Origin: Prorocentrum cordatum
Taxonomy: Eukaryota; Sar; Dinophyceae; Prorocentrales; Prorocentraceae
Reading direction: 5' to 3'
Assembly: GCA_963575745.1 (NCBI GenBank)
Contig: CAUYUJ010013792.1
Location: forward strand, 285,158-335,096
DNA length: 49,939 nucleotides
Shown: positions 1 to 11,700 of the stretch, one piece after another
Numbering within the stretch: position 1 is the first letter of the stretch
Layout: every line of letters starts with the position of its first letter
The notes under the pieces: generated by a model
Seen by the model: the letters and a program-made list of their open reading frames with translations, nothing else
What the model was told of the DNA's origin: nothing
Databases searched by the model: none
Translations under genes and position numbers: made by a program

Positions 1-129
1 GGTGAAGCCGAGGAAGAAAGGAGGCGGCGGGAGGAGGAACACGGCAACGACGATGGGACGATGCTTACTGATGAGCATGAACATGATGATGATGGCGACG
101 CCGACGGCGATTACGACAATGATGCTGCT

Positions 130-174
<45 letters not shown>

Positions 175-389
175 GATGGTGGTGGTGGTGATAATGATGG
201 TTGCGATGATGATGACGATGATGCTGCTGATGATGAGTATGATGATGGCGATGGTGGTGATGTTGATCAGTATGTTTGTGATAATGATCATGAGGCTGAT
301 GCTGATGATGTTGTTGGTGATGATGCGGAGGATGAGGACGATGACGATGACGATGATGTTTAGGATAATGATGATGTTGATGATAATGC

Positions 390-439
<50 letters not shown>

Positions 440-625
440 CTGATGATGATGACGGTGATGGTGATTGTGATGGTGATACTGATGATGATGGTGATGACGA
501 CAACGACGATGATGATGGTGCTGCTGCTGATGCTGATGGTGATGATACGCGGGTGGGGGAGGAAGAATATTCAGAGACGCGGAGGATTACGAGGAAGAGC
601 AGCAGGAGCTCGAACGGGAGCAACA
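1..625. repeat. GAT/ATG trinucleotide microsatellite tract
   Basis: The tract is made mostly of GAT/ATG triplets, with interruptions such as GCTGCT, GGTGGT and GACGAC, and its longest pure run lies near 395-440. Depending on frame it reads as poly-Asp, poly-Met or poly-Ser. These open frames are low-complexity artefacts, with no domain or splice context, so no gene is called. Confidence 0.9.
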
Positions 626-1410
626 AGTAGAGGAGCTAAGAGCAAATGGCCCCCTGTCGGGAAAATGATTGAGCTTGCAGATACCATGTCTTTAACAATC
701 CGACTCTGGGCTCACAATCTGGACGGACGGCGGACCGACGCAGCGTGGGGCCCGAAGTGTTGGGGGGTCATCGGGGAGGCGGTGACCAGGGATCAGCCAG
801 GGCCGCGTCGTGAGCTCCCGCTGGCCGCACAGCAGCAGCCTCCAAACCCAGATCAGCGGATGGAGTAGAAGGGGGGGGGCAACTCATCACGCGGCTCACC
901 AACCCTGGTCAGCCGGGAGGGACCGGATGCATGGATCCGAACACATCCCAATTCGAAGGCAAGATGGGGATACACTGGGGATCAGATATCATACCATGTA
1001 CAGGCTGGGAATAGACTGGGGATGGATCAGAAACCAGACCACCTACCGGACGAGGATACACCGGGGGATCTCTGAGAGCTGGCGGAAGAACAGATCGCGG
1101 CATCGGACCTCTGGGTCCCCTCTTCGAGCGGGGGATGACCCCTCGAGGGCCCTTCTGACTGCCACCGCCGTGGCCCGTCGCCCCTCGTGGCCCCTCGCGG
1201 CCCTCGCGCGGCAGCGCTCACGCCTCGCTTTATGACCGGCGCCGCCCGCTCCCGAGGTCGCGCCGCTCTCCTGCATGACCGCGCTGCTGCTGCCGCGCAG
1301 TGCTTTCGCCAGCAGGGGGGGCCCGATTGCCGCTCCCGCGCCCGCGCGGCCCTCGTCTGCCAGCTCGCCCCGGTCCTTGCCTTACCATGACGTTGTGCGT
1401 CAGTACTGTC
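626..1410. other. GC-rich sequence without recognised gene
   Basis: Open frames occur on both strands but are composition-driven. No splice-bounded exon, conserved motif or repeat structure was recognised. The last exon or exons of the minus-strand transporter could lie here or beyond the window edge, but no matching peptide was found. Confidence 0.5.
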
Positions 1411-1510
1411 TGGTCCACCTCCTCCTCCACCACCTCCTCCTCCTGCCTCCCTCACCTTCCTCTACTTCCCTCTACTGCCCCCTCCTCCTCCTCCTCCTTC
1501 TCCATTCCTT
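1410..1510. repeat. TCC-rich microsatellite
   Basis: A pyrimidine tract of CTCCTCC/CTTCCTC units. It is one of more than a dozen TCC/GGA tracts in the window. Confidence 0.8.
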
Positions 1511-1625
1511 CTCCTTATCTCCCTGTCCCACCCCGAGGCCAGTTTTTAGGGCGGGCTGGGCGTTTCGCCTGAGACTTCCTCATCATTCATGACCCTGAAG
1601 CTAAAACATGGGCAACAGTTTCACT

Positions 1626-1970
1626 GATGGAGGGCGGGTGGTTTTCAAAGTGTGGCTCTCGCCTCAGCGCCGCGCACAGTCGTTTTCTTCAAAATTTGCA
1701 AGGAGTTTCACGGATTGAGGGCGGGTGGTTTTCAAGATGTGACTCTCGCCTTAACGCCGCGCACATTCGTTTTACCAGTTTACAGAAGTTTTACGGATTG
1801 AGGGCGGGTGGCTTTTAGAAAAAAGCTCTCGCCTTAGCGCCGCGAACATTCGTTTCGACAATTTGCAAGAATTTCACGGATTGAGGGCGGTTCCTTTTCA
1901 AAATGTGGCTCTCGCTTCAGCGCCGCGCACATCTTCTGAACCATTACAAGAGTTTCGCGGGTTCCCGTGA
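1626..1970 (+). repeat. 83-bp minisatellite, 4 diverged units
   Basis: Units begin near 1627, 1714, 1798 and 1881, each with TGAGGGCGGGTGG followed by CTCTCGCCTTAGCGCCGCG and ending in GTTTCACGGAT-like sequence. The same four-unit array occurs at about 9255-9600 inside the paralogous repeat. Confidence 0.85.
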
Positions 1971-2130
1971 CCGACGTACCAGTAAAAAATAGCGTTTCGG
2001 AAGGATTCGCGAGTGTGGGGACGCAATCGCGGTGCTGACGTCCCAGGAACGGCGTGCTGGCACGACTCGGGATCGCCACGACGCAAGCGTCAGATTGATC
2101 CGTGGCGCTGGGATGCCGAGAACACTCGCC

Positions 2131-2250
2131 ATCGCTCGGGCGTCCGTTCCCCGTGCATGTGTTTCGGATTCGTGCGTGCACTTTGCTGCCCGGTGATCCG
2201 GGGTGCGCCTCGACGGTCCTCGCCGAGAAAAACGCACGCGTCCGAGCGAT
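2131..2250. mobile_element. Short terminal-inverted-repeat element, copy A
   Basis: A 120-bp segment starting ATCGCTCGGGCGT and ending ACGCGTCCGAGCGAT, so its ends are inverted repeats. The interior matches the element at 3203-3320 (CGTTCCCCGTG near the left end, CGCCGAGAAAA near the right end). It lies inside composite repeat copy 1 and is absent from the paralogous position in copy 2, as expected for an insertion. GCC flanks both sides and may be a 3-bp target duplication. It has no coding capacity and resembles a MITE. The superfamily is not determined. Confidence 0.65.
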
Positions 2251-2514
2251 GCCAGGAAGCAGTGCTTTGGCATGCTTCAGGGTCGTCAAACGGTTGTCTT
2301 CCAGCGACGCGGGCCCCTCTGTGGAAATGAACCGTGGCAGGGGCCTGTGACGAGGGAACTTGGGGGCATGGCTTATTCCACCATCGCTGGTGACTTTTGG
2401 GTTTACACTGGTCCTGCTCCTCCTCCTCCCTCGAAATTTCCTCATTTCCTCTGCCTCCTCAACTTCCTCCGCCTCCACCTCCCTACCTTCCCCTTCCCCT
2501 GCGCTGTTGCATCT

Positions 2515-2640
2515 GCAGTCTCGTCCCCCTCCTCCTCCTCCTCCTCCTCCTCCTCCTCCATCTATTCCTCGACCTACACCTCATCCTCCTCCCCCTCTTC
2601 TCATCCTTCGCCTCCTCTCCTGCTGCTCTACCACAACGGT
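2515..2640. repeat. TCC microsatellite
   Basis: Near-pure CTCCTCC run (about 2526-2565) followed by CCTCATCC variants. It directly follows composite repeat copy 1. Confidence 0.85.
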
Positions 2641-2715
2641 ATTATCCTCCTTTCCTGCTCGACTTGCCACTCGCTGACCAGGACAAAGTAAACTCGCTAG
2701 TTGTCACGCTAGCGC

Positions 2716-2782
2716 CTGCGGCGTAAGCGAGGTTCTGCGTCACGTAAAACAAAGAGAATGCAAACTGGCGGACGTCCTCGTC
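2716..2782 (-). CDS. MFS transporter exon (QFAFSLFY helix)
   Basis: A 67-bp exon. The acceptor is a CCCTCCCGTACAG tract ending at 2783, and the exon opens GACGAGGACGTCCGC (D-E-D-V-R). The peptide continues QFAFSLFYVTQNLAYAA plus one base and ends CGCAG|GCGCTA, an AG|GC donor. Joined to the exon at 4173 it completes RRYT-DED-VRQFAFSLFY, the loop-plus-helix expected after the R-R-Y-T motif of this transporter type. The start base is chosen for the AG acceptor and phase 0 continuity. Confidence 0.72.
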
Positions 2783-5700
2783 CTGTACGGGAGGGATGCG
2801 AGGAGTTTGAGGAGGAAGAGGTGGCGGAGTGCGGAACACGTAGTGTGAGTCGGCCTGGCCACTAAGGGAACCCGGCCCAGGAAGAGAGGGCCCACAGCAG
2901 GGACAGGCTCACGCGCGAGCGAGGGGCCGACAGCACGACTGGAAACGACAGTAATGGAGGCAGATGCTGAGCGACAGGAGAGTCGCGGCCTGCACGGCCA
3001 GTTGGAGGCGCTGGAGGGGGAGAGGGGCGGGGAGGAGGAGGAGGAGGAGAAGGAGGAGGAGGAGGAGGAGGAGGGGGCAAGCAAATGAGACCAGGTGAGC
3101 ACTCTCCTCTGCCCTCCCCGGCCAACCGCTGCCATGGGCCCAGCGCAGCTCTCCCGCACGCTCGGACGCACCGGAGCAGCACCTCGGCGCAGGCGTCTGG
3201 CCATCGCTCGGACGTCCTTTCCCCGTGTTTTTGTTCGGTGTCGTGCGTGGATTTCCGCAGGACGATCCAGGATGCTCCTTAATAGCCTCCGCCGAGAAAA
3301 GATGCACACGTCCGAGCGATACCGAGGGCGTACGCTCGGAGGCCCGCGCGGTGCTCCCTGGCAGGCGCCCGGCCCCCGTGCTCCCCACGCTCGGCGCCAA
3401 CGGAGGCTGCGCAGGCGGGGGTCCAAGCGCGGAAGCGACAAATCCGAGCGGACCTTTGGACTTTCATTCAGGGCCCCTCTCACAGACTCCATTGACGTGT
3501 ACTTTTGAAGGGGCCCTTGGACACACCAATAAATACACATGTAGCAGGATTCCCCATATTTCCCGTGTTTTAGCGGTTTTTGTCTTCCCCCCACTTCCCA
3601 TATTTTCCTATATATTCCCGGGAATGGACGATTGGTTGTGTTTTTTTTCCCTCCTGAACTTTAGCTCTCCCGGATGTGGGCAACGATGCAATGCCAGAGA
3701 GAGTCACTGGAGTGGCAACTTTCGGCAAGATTCCAAAGTACCCGTCAGTGAATACCCGTTACGGTGCCGCCGATTCATGCCAGAGGACGTGTGGCGGATC
3801 CTGGAAACTCTGAACCCAAAAGCGTGTTCATCGGTTCGGGGCGCATCTTCTACTTCCGCCGCCTTCAGCCGGCTTCCGCCGGCGGAGGCGGCCTCCTTGT
3901 ACTCCCACCGACCTGCCGCCGAGGATGAGATGGCAACTCCTTCGATCCTCGAAAGCAAGATCCTGTTTGGAGCGCCCACGATACCGATGCCGCTAACTAC
4001 TCCCCGGACCTCTCCTGGGCTACGTGCTGAGCAGGACTCCGAGGCGAGCCCGGCCGTGGCATCGAGGAGCGGGCATCGATACTTCACACATCGGTGCCTG
4101 CTCTTCCCCCGAGCTGGAGGAGGAACGGAGCAGGCAAGGCTGCGAGGACGAGGGGCGGTGTGGGGGCAGGTCCGTGTATCTCCGAAGTGCCATCGCCAGC
4201 ACGGGGTTGATCAGGGCCTGCCCCACGGAGGCCATGGTCAGCAGGGTGACCTCCCCTCCCCCCCGGTGGGTACGGAGCGCCGCTGGCCCTCCTCCTCGCC
4301 GCGGGGGGTCGACCACAGTAGTGCTTTTCCATGCTCGTGGCGGCCCCATCTAAACACAAAAAGTTGGTCATGCTCGTAGCGGCTCCGTTTTCAAAGCTGT
4401 GTCAGGGGAGCAACCTGACCGATTGCCACACACAGCGCGCCGGCGCACATCCGACGTCGTGGCTGGCCAATGGTGGGCCCTGAAATCATGAAAGCAGCAC
4501 GAAGACGATTACAGTAGGAGCTCGACCACAAGAGACCTTCCACAAGAAACCAATCCCCTGAGACCCCAAAGGCCGTCCATCGCTTTCCATCGCAAAACCA
4601 TCGAAACTCAAGAAACCCACGCTGGAGGCAAGCAGGGTGCTTCTTGGCAGGAGTTTCCACTGTAGAACACCGAAACGACCAAGAACAACTAACATTAAAC
4701 ATCGAACCACAAAACCAAAAAGCAAATAAAACAGAAAATAATGCACTCACCTCATACCCCCCTCACTCCCCACCCCCCCCATCAACCCACAGTACCCCCC
4801 CCCTCCACTCCTAGCGTCCGCCTTCTCGCCGTCCTCCCTCCCACGCTCCCTCCACTCGCCGCACTCCTCCCCCACCCCCCACGGGCACGTCGGAAGAAGG
4901 TCGAGCCCCCACCCCTCCGTCGGATGAAGGAATGTGAGGCGAGTATTGGGATTCCTACCACCTTCCAACACCAAAACCGTCCCCCGTACAACCCCTGTTC
5001 GAAAAAAGAAAACAAAAAAAAAGAAACACTACGGATACAATAGCAAGAACAAAGATACAAATAATAACCCCACCTCCACCTCTCCTCGCTTCCCTACTCC
5101 ACCTCCTCCCTCCCCCTCCCCCTATCCCCTACCCTTCCAACCTCCTCCTCCTCCTCCGCCTCCTCCTCCTTCTCCTCCATCCCCCTCTGACCTTCCGCCT
5201 CCTGCCTTCCTCCTCCTCCACCTTCTCCCGTCCTTTCGGCGCTCGCGCGCCCTCGGGCTGGCAGGCCACAGTCGCTTTAGCTCGGCTCAGAGACGTTGCT
5301 TCTCTGTATTCTTATCCTCCACACACCTTTTCACTGCCCTTCTTGTCAATTCACTCAACTTGCATCTCCTTCTCCTCCTCCACCGCCTCTTCCTATCCTT
5401 CCTCGCCGTCCGCCTCCCCCTCGACCATCCATCTCCACCTCGCCCTCCAGCTCCTCCTCAGTTTGCAATGCCGCCCAAAATCCTGCCCCCTCCCCCCACA
5501 CAAGGTCCTTCGAGGCCATGGAGGGATCGCCATTAGATGTTTAGAGATATGAACATCAAACATGCACACATCGATGTGCATATACATATATATGTATATA
5601 TATATATACACGCATATGTACACGTGGATATACACATGTGTGCACATCAGGCCCGGAAAAAAAAAAAACACGATCCACGATCGTCGTGGGCGGAACACTT

Positions 5701-8700
5701 CCCCGCCTGTCTCGACCCCATCAGTCCCCCCCCCGCTTCCTCGGGCGCTCACGGGTCAGGGGAGCCCCCGGGCTGGCCAGCCTCTACCGCGGACACCTCG
5801 GAGGCCGCCCTCCTCCTCCGCTCTGGGCTACCGCTTCCGCAACATCGCGGCCAAGTCGGATACCCAAAGGAGCCCCTCCCCTCTCTTCCACCTCCTGCCC
5901 CTCCATGTCCTCCTCCTCCTCCTCCTCCTCCTCCTTATCCTCCTCCTCCTCCTCCTCCTCCTCCTCCTCCTCCTCCTCCTCCTCCTCACGGTTCTCACTG
6001 CATTCCTTGCGAACCTCGCTTCGATGTTCAAGTCACACGCCTCGCTGGAACGCTCACGGGGCCCCCCAGAGCCGAAAAGGGTCCGCGGGCACACCCACTG
6101 TGATCACCTCCGTCCGCTCCTGCAGCTGTTGGAAATGCGCACGACGACTGTGCGCAGCGCGAGGCCCAGAGACCCATTTTGAAATCGATTCCCCCTCCAT
6201 CTGACTAACTGCTGGATGATCAAGCTTCAGGGCTGCATGCCGGGAAACATACTCGGGCAACACGCCCAACCCGCCCCAACGATAGGACGGGTGGTTCCAA
6301 CAGGCAGGAGCTACTCACAAGGAGAAGGGCTAGATGGAGGGAGGAGGGGGGAGGGCGTTAGGAGACAGCTCCTGGGAGGCCGTCGTGGGAACGACTCGGA
6401 GCTACTAATTAAGCCTGCAGGGGCGGCTACTATTGTGGATCAGGCTCTATTAAGCACAGAATTCAGCCGCACGGAGCGGGCCGCGCTCAGCGGGACTAGG
6501 CGGAATCAGACCTGAGTAAAACGGCTTTCGACCGCTGCAGTTATCCTCCCATGAGTTGCAATCAAGGGGAGGGATGAGGGAGGGAGGGAAGGGGATGAGA
6601 GACAGGATGGGAGGGAGGGTTGGAGGACAGGAGGTGGAGGTAGCAGGAAGAGAGAGGACAGAAGGAGGAGGGAGGGGGGGGAGAAAGAGAGAGTCAGGGA
6701 GGAGAAACGAGGAGGTAGAGAAGGGAATGCAAGCTAGGTGCACTAACGCCGTATCTGGCATCTTACCCCTCCCGACCATCCTTCCCCATTGCGTTGATGT
6801 CTCGCTATCCGCCGACGCGTGTCATAGCATAGCGGACGTGCAATTCCAAAAAAGGCCCGGTCTTGTATGCACAATCGGGAAAGAGGAGCTGCGTGAATTG
6901 GAGAAGGAGTTGGCGGATGATCACGAGGATGAAAAGGAGGAGGACGAGGACGAACAGTAGCAGCATGAGCTGGAGTGGAAGAGGCGGAAGGGCAGGAGGA
7001 TCTGGAGCAGGCGCATGAGGGGCCAGGAGGGTGGCAGCAACGACGAGGAAACACTCGGATCTTGAAAAGTGGCCGGCGCTGGTGCGAGAGCGTCACTCTG
7101 AACGACGGGAGCAGCGCGCCGATCGTTCAGTGAGGTCAACGCTGCAGCGGGAATACCATTTTGAAACACCGCAAAAGATAACATTGATCAAACACGTAAG
7201 ACACATCGTTGGTTGCCATCCAGTATGCAAAGCAACACGCCAAGAGGGCGGAACATCTTCCCGACAGAGTCGGGGGAGGTATTCAGTTTGCGTAGGTGCG
7301 TTGGAAGGAGGGAGGGAGGGGAGGAAGGAGGAGGGACTGGGGACGGAGAAGGGAGGACGGAGGGAGGGAGGGAGGGGGTTGAGCGGAGTGGAGTGTAGCC
7401 CGTTGCGGATGCAAGTTCGTCGCAACCTCAACCTTTAAAAGGTGCTCGACTTCCTGGCCTTCTTCTCGGCCTGGCTGAGGACTTTCGGCTTCAAACCAGC
7501 CGCAAGCCTGTCGAGGTATTCTCTTTGGGTCTTATTCATCAGCTCACGACACGGCTTGCCCAAGAGGCGATTTTGCTTCTCGGCTATGCCGCCACACAGC
7601 GTACAAAACCAGATTCGGAGGGTCGTGTGCACATTAAGGGTGTGGGTGGGATGATCCCAAGCCCCCATTATGTGGATACGATCCCCCTTTTCGGGGACAG
7701 TATAATACCATTCACATTATAAAGCTACGGGCAAAGGGTGGGCCACCAAGCCTTCATGCAAGCTTTGGTGGCGGAGCTGTAACACTTTAAACACCTCTGT
7801 TTATCACCAGTGAGAGCGTGGGGGGAGAGGAGAGAGGAGACAGCAGTAGCAGACGGAGGAGGAGGAGGGGGAGGAGCAGCAGCAGCAGAGCGGCTTTTCC
7901 TCCACGCGACCTCGGCCTTCTCCGAGGCTGTCATGCTGTCGATGGCTGCTCGCAGCAGCCGCCTCCTGACCAACAGTGCCCGCCTCTCGTGCATGCCAAT
8001 GCGGTGGCGGTCAGCCGACGGGACTCGGGCCTCCGCGGCCGCGCAGCTCGCCAACTCGTCCACGACCGCATTGCCGAACACGAGGCCTGGCACACCCCTG
8101 CCCTCGCTCAGGTCCTTGGCGTTGAGGTGGGAGTGGGTGAAGAGCACCACCACCTGCCTGCCCTCGACCCGTTTGCCGATGTCCCACCAAATGTCCGCGT
8201 CGTCGCCCCACGGGGCCTGGAACTTTTTGCTGTACCATCCTTCTGCCACCATGTCGCAATCCGTCACATATGTGATGGCCCCTGTCGTGCAAAACAGGGC
8301 CATCTGGAACGCCTTCAGCTCGCCCCTCGCCACTACCTGTCGCTGGCCTGCCAGAGGGCCTGCCAAACACGAGTGGGCCTCGGGGCTGGTCATGTCGGTC
8401 ATCCTCACGATGGCGACTCCAACACGACGGAGCTTGTTGCACCCTGAATCCTCGCCTCCGCTCACGTCGCCAAACTGTAGGGAGGGAGGGGGGGAGGAGG
8501 GAGGAGGAGAGGGGAGGGAGGGGGAGGGAGGAGGAGGGAGAAGGGGGGCGGGAGGGAAGGAGGGAAGAAGGGAGGGGGGGGGCAGGGAGGAGAGTGACGG
8601 AGGAGGCGGAGGTCACCCGACGTTCTAGATGGAGGGCGCGACCGCACGCCCCCCTCCGTGGCGGAAAAAAAGCCAAAAACAAAAAACATAAGAGCCCGAC

Positions 8701-11700
8701 CCAGAGAGCAAAAAAGGCGGAGGAAGGGGGAGGATCAAAACCAAAGGGGAGGGGGGGGGGAGGGAAAAAAAAAAAAACAAAGAGAAAATGAAGGAACAAT
8801 AAAAAAAGAAAGTAAGGAAATGTAGAAAAGCACGTCCCACCACAACCCTTCCCTCCCCCCGCCCTAACCGCCTGCCACTGATAACGAGAATAATTCCCCG
8901 GAGCCGTACCACTATCGTTCGCTCCAATCATGCCTCACGAGTCGTACACATGAAGACTATCTCGCAGATCTCTGTGCAACTCTGCACGGCGGGGGGCCCA
9001 ACACCGAGCTCCCCCTCCCACCAACCTGGGTGTGATGTGAGAAACAGCATCACGTTGCAGATTCTCCTAGGGCACCTCCGGCGCCGGGAGGCGGCCATGG
9101 ATGGAGGAATGGGCCCCTCGCTCCTCCTCCAATCCTTTCCCTTACAAGTAACTCCCTCCCTGTCGCACCCAGAGGCCAGTCGAAAGGGCGGGCCGGGCGT
9201 TTCGCCTTACACTTCCTCACCATTTACGACCCCGAAGCTTACATTGGTAACAGCTTCACGGATGGAGGGCGGGGTCGGTTCCAAAATGTGGCTCTCGCCT
9301 TAGCGCCGCGCACATTTGTGTTCAACATCGGCAAGAGTTTCACATATTCAAGGCGGGCCGTTTTTTAAAGGTGGCTCCGCCTTAGAGCCGCGAACACTCG
9401 TCTTTACAACCTGCAAGAACTTCACGGATTCAGGTCGGGTCGTTGCAAAATGAAAGGTGGTTCTCGCCTTAGCTCCGCGCGCTTTCGTCTCAAACAAAGT
9501 GCAAGAGTTTCACAGATTTAGGGCGTGTGGTTTTCAGAATGTGGCTGTCGCCTTACCGTCGCGCACATTCGTGTTAAGTACTTGCAAGAGTTCCATGCAG
9601 CCCATGCCAACGTACCCGAAATGGTTTCGGAAGGATTCAGGACTGTGAGGGTGCGACAGTTATGTTTGTTCGCGGTGTTGAAGTTCCAAGAATGGTGTTC
9701 TGGCTCGATTTCAGGATCGTCAATATTCGTTATAAGCATTTGCAGGAGTTCTATGGGCCCCATGCCAACGTACCAGAAATTGTGCTTCGGCAGGATTCAG
9801 GACCGAGAGGGTGCAACAGTTACGTTTGTTCGCGGTGTTGAAGTTCCAAGAATGGTGTTCTGGCTCGGCTTCAGGATCGTCAAAAATTGTTTGAAGCATT
9901 AGCAAGAGTTCCATGGAGCCCCATGCCAACGCACCAGAAATTGTGCTTCGGAAGGATTCAGGACTGAGAGGGTGCAACAGCCACGTTGGTTCGCGGTGCT
10001 GAAGTTCCAAGAATGGTGTTCTGGCTCGATTTCAGGATCGTCAAGACGCAACACTCATGTTGACCCGCGCAGTCGAAGTCCCACAATTTGTGTTTTGGCA
10101 CGCTGCAAGGTCTTCAAACGGTTGTCTCCCCACGGGGTAATCCCCTCGGTGGAAATGAACCCGTGTTGGGGCCTGTGGAGAGGAAACTTGGAGGGAGGGT
10201 GTAATCCAACACTGTTGACGAGTGACGAGTCTTGGGCTTACACTGGTCCTTCTCGTCCCCCCCCTCCTAAACTTCCTCCTCCTCCTCCTCCTCCTCCTCC
10301 TCCTCCTCCTAAGAACCACCCTCATAAGCGCACCTGAGGGACGAGTCGAGCAGGGCGGGGCTGTTCGGTGAACGATCAGGGCTGCTCACTGAACGCTGTT
10401 CGATGCCCATCCCCCTTGGCATGGTCTTGGCCCCATGGGACGACTGACCCCCCAAATGTGGATACATGACCTTTCCCTTCGGGCTTCGCTTGGCCTATCC
10501 CGCCTGGGGGGAGGGCCTAGTCGGGCTGAGATACCATGGCCCTGTAGGGACGGGGATCGGTTGGGCGATGCTGAGCGTCCCCTCCCCCAACTCTCGCCTC
10601 GTGCTCCTGCTGTGGCGGGAACGGCCAGCACTGAATCCGAACATCGAATCGGATCGGGATGTGCATCGAATCGGGCCGCGACGGCACGGAGTCGGCATCG
10701 AATCGCATCGGCCGAACCAGGATGCACAACGACGCCACGCGAGCATCGGGCCGTCCCGGATCGTGGACATATTCCACCGCAGCACCTGGCACGCTGAAGC
10801 GTGGTCTAATGCTACGTGGTGTCTGGCAACAGTTCTAAAATCCTTAGAGACCGACCCCTCTCATCCTAGACTGTTGCATGCAACGCCCCCCTCCCGAGGC
10901 CAAGATTCCTCAACTGTGGACCCGCACCATGCAATTGTGAGTACCGCAAGTGTGATTATCTCCTTCGGTGGAGCTCCCTAACCGCATGTAAGTGCAGTCA
11001 CTGGGGCATTCGGTGGAACTCCCCATGGGGCCACGAAACGTTAGGGGTGTGCCGAAATGGGGGTGGAACTGCATGCGAACGCAGCCACTGAGTCTTCGGT
11101 GGGAGCTCCCCATGGGGTCACAAAACGTGTGAGGGGCGTGCCGAAATGGTGGCAGAACTGCATGCGACTGCAGCCACTGGGTGAAGCTCCCTGTGGGGCA
11201 ACGATGCGTGTGATGGGTTTGCCGAAATGTGGGGTGGAACCGCATGCGAACGCAGCCACTGAAGCCTTCGGTAGACCTCCCTAGGGGGCCACGACATGTA
11301 TGAAGGGTGTGCCGAAACGGGGGTGGAAGCGCATGCGAACGCAGCCGCTGGAGCCTTCGGTGGAGCTCTCCATGTGGCCACAACACGTGTGAAGGGTGTG
11401 CCGAAATGGGGGTGGAAGCGCATGCGAACGCAGCCACTGGGGCCTTCGGTGGAGCTCCCCATGAGACCACGAATCGCGTGAGGTGTGCCGAAATGGGGGC
11501 GGAACCGCATGCGAACGCAGCCACTAGGACATTCGGTGGAGCTCCCCATGGAGCCTGTGTGATGGGTGTGCCGAAATGTGGTGGAAGCGCATGCGAACGC
11601 AGCAACTTGGATCTTCGGTGGAGCTCCCAGTGGGGACCCGAAACGTGTGAGGGTTGTGCCGAAATGGGGGCGGGACCGCATGCGAACGCAACCACTTGGA

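Larger units (their letters stand above)
1500..2430 (+). repeat. Composite dispersed repeat, copy 1
   Basis: The segment is collinear with 9140-10260. Shared landmarks in the same order are: CTCCCTGTC..CCAG, GGGCGTTTCGCC, a four-unit minisatellite of about 83 bp, TTTCGGAAGGATTC, a GTTCTGGC-like stretch, TCAAACGGTTGTC, GGAAATGAACC and TTACACTGGTCCT followed by a TCC tract. Copy 1 has a single TTTCGGAAGGATTC unit where copy 2 has three, and it carries a 120-bp inverted-repeat element (2131-2250) that copy 2 lacks. No coding potential is apparent. It lies downstream of the last transporter exon recognised. Confidence 0.8.

Noticed and set aside
1-868. Met-rich and Asp-rich ORFs
   Set aside because: Translation of a GAT/ATG microsatellite.
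9035-9080. RICNVMLFLTSHP frame as the missing transporter exon
   Set aside because: Its reading phase fits neither the phase-0 end at 13124 nor the phase-0 start at 4250.
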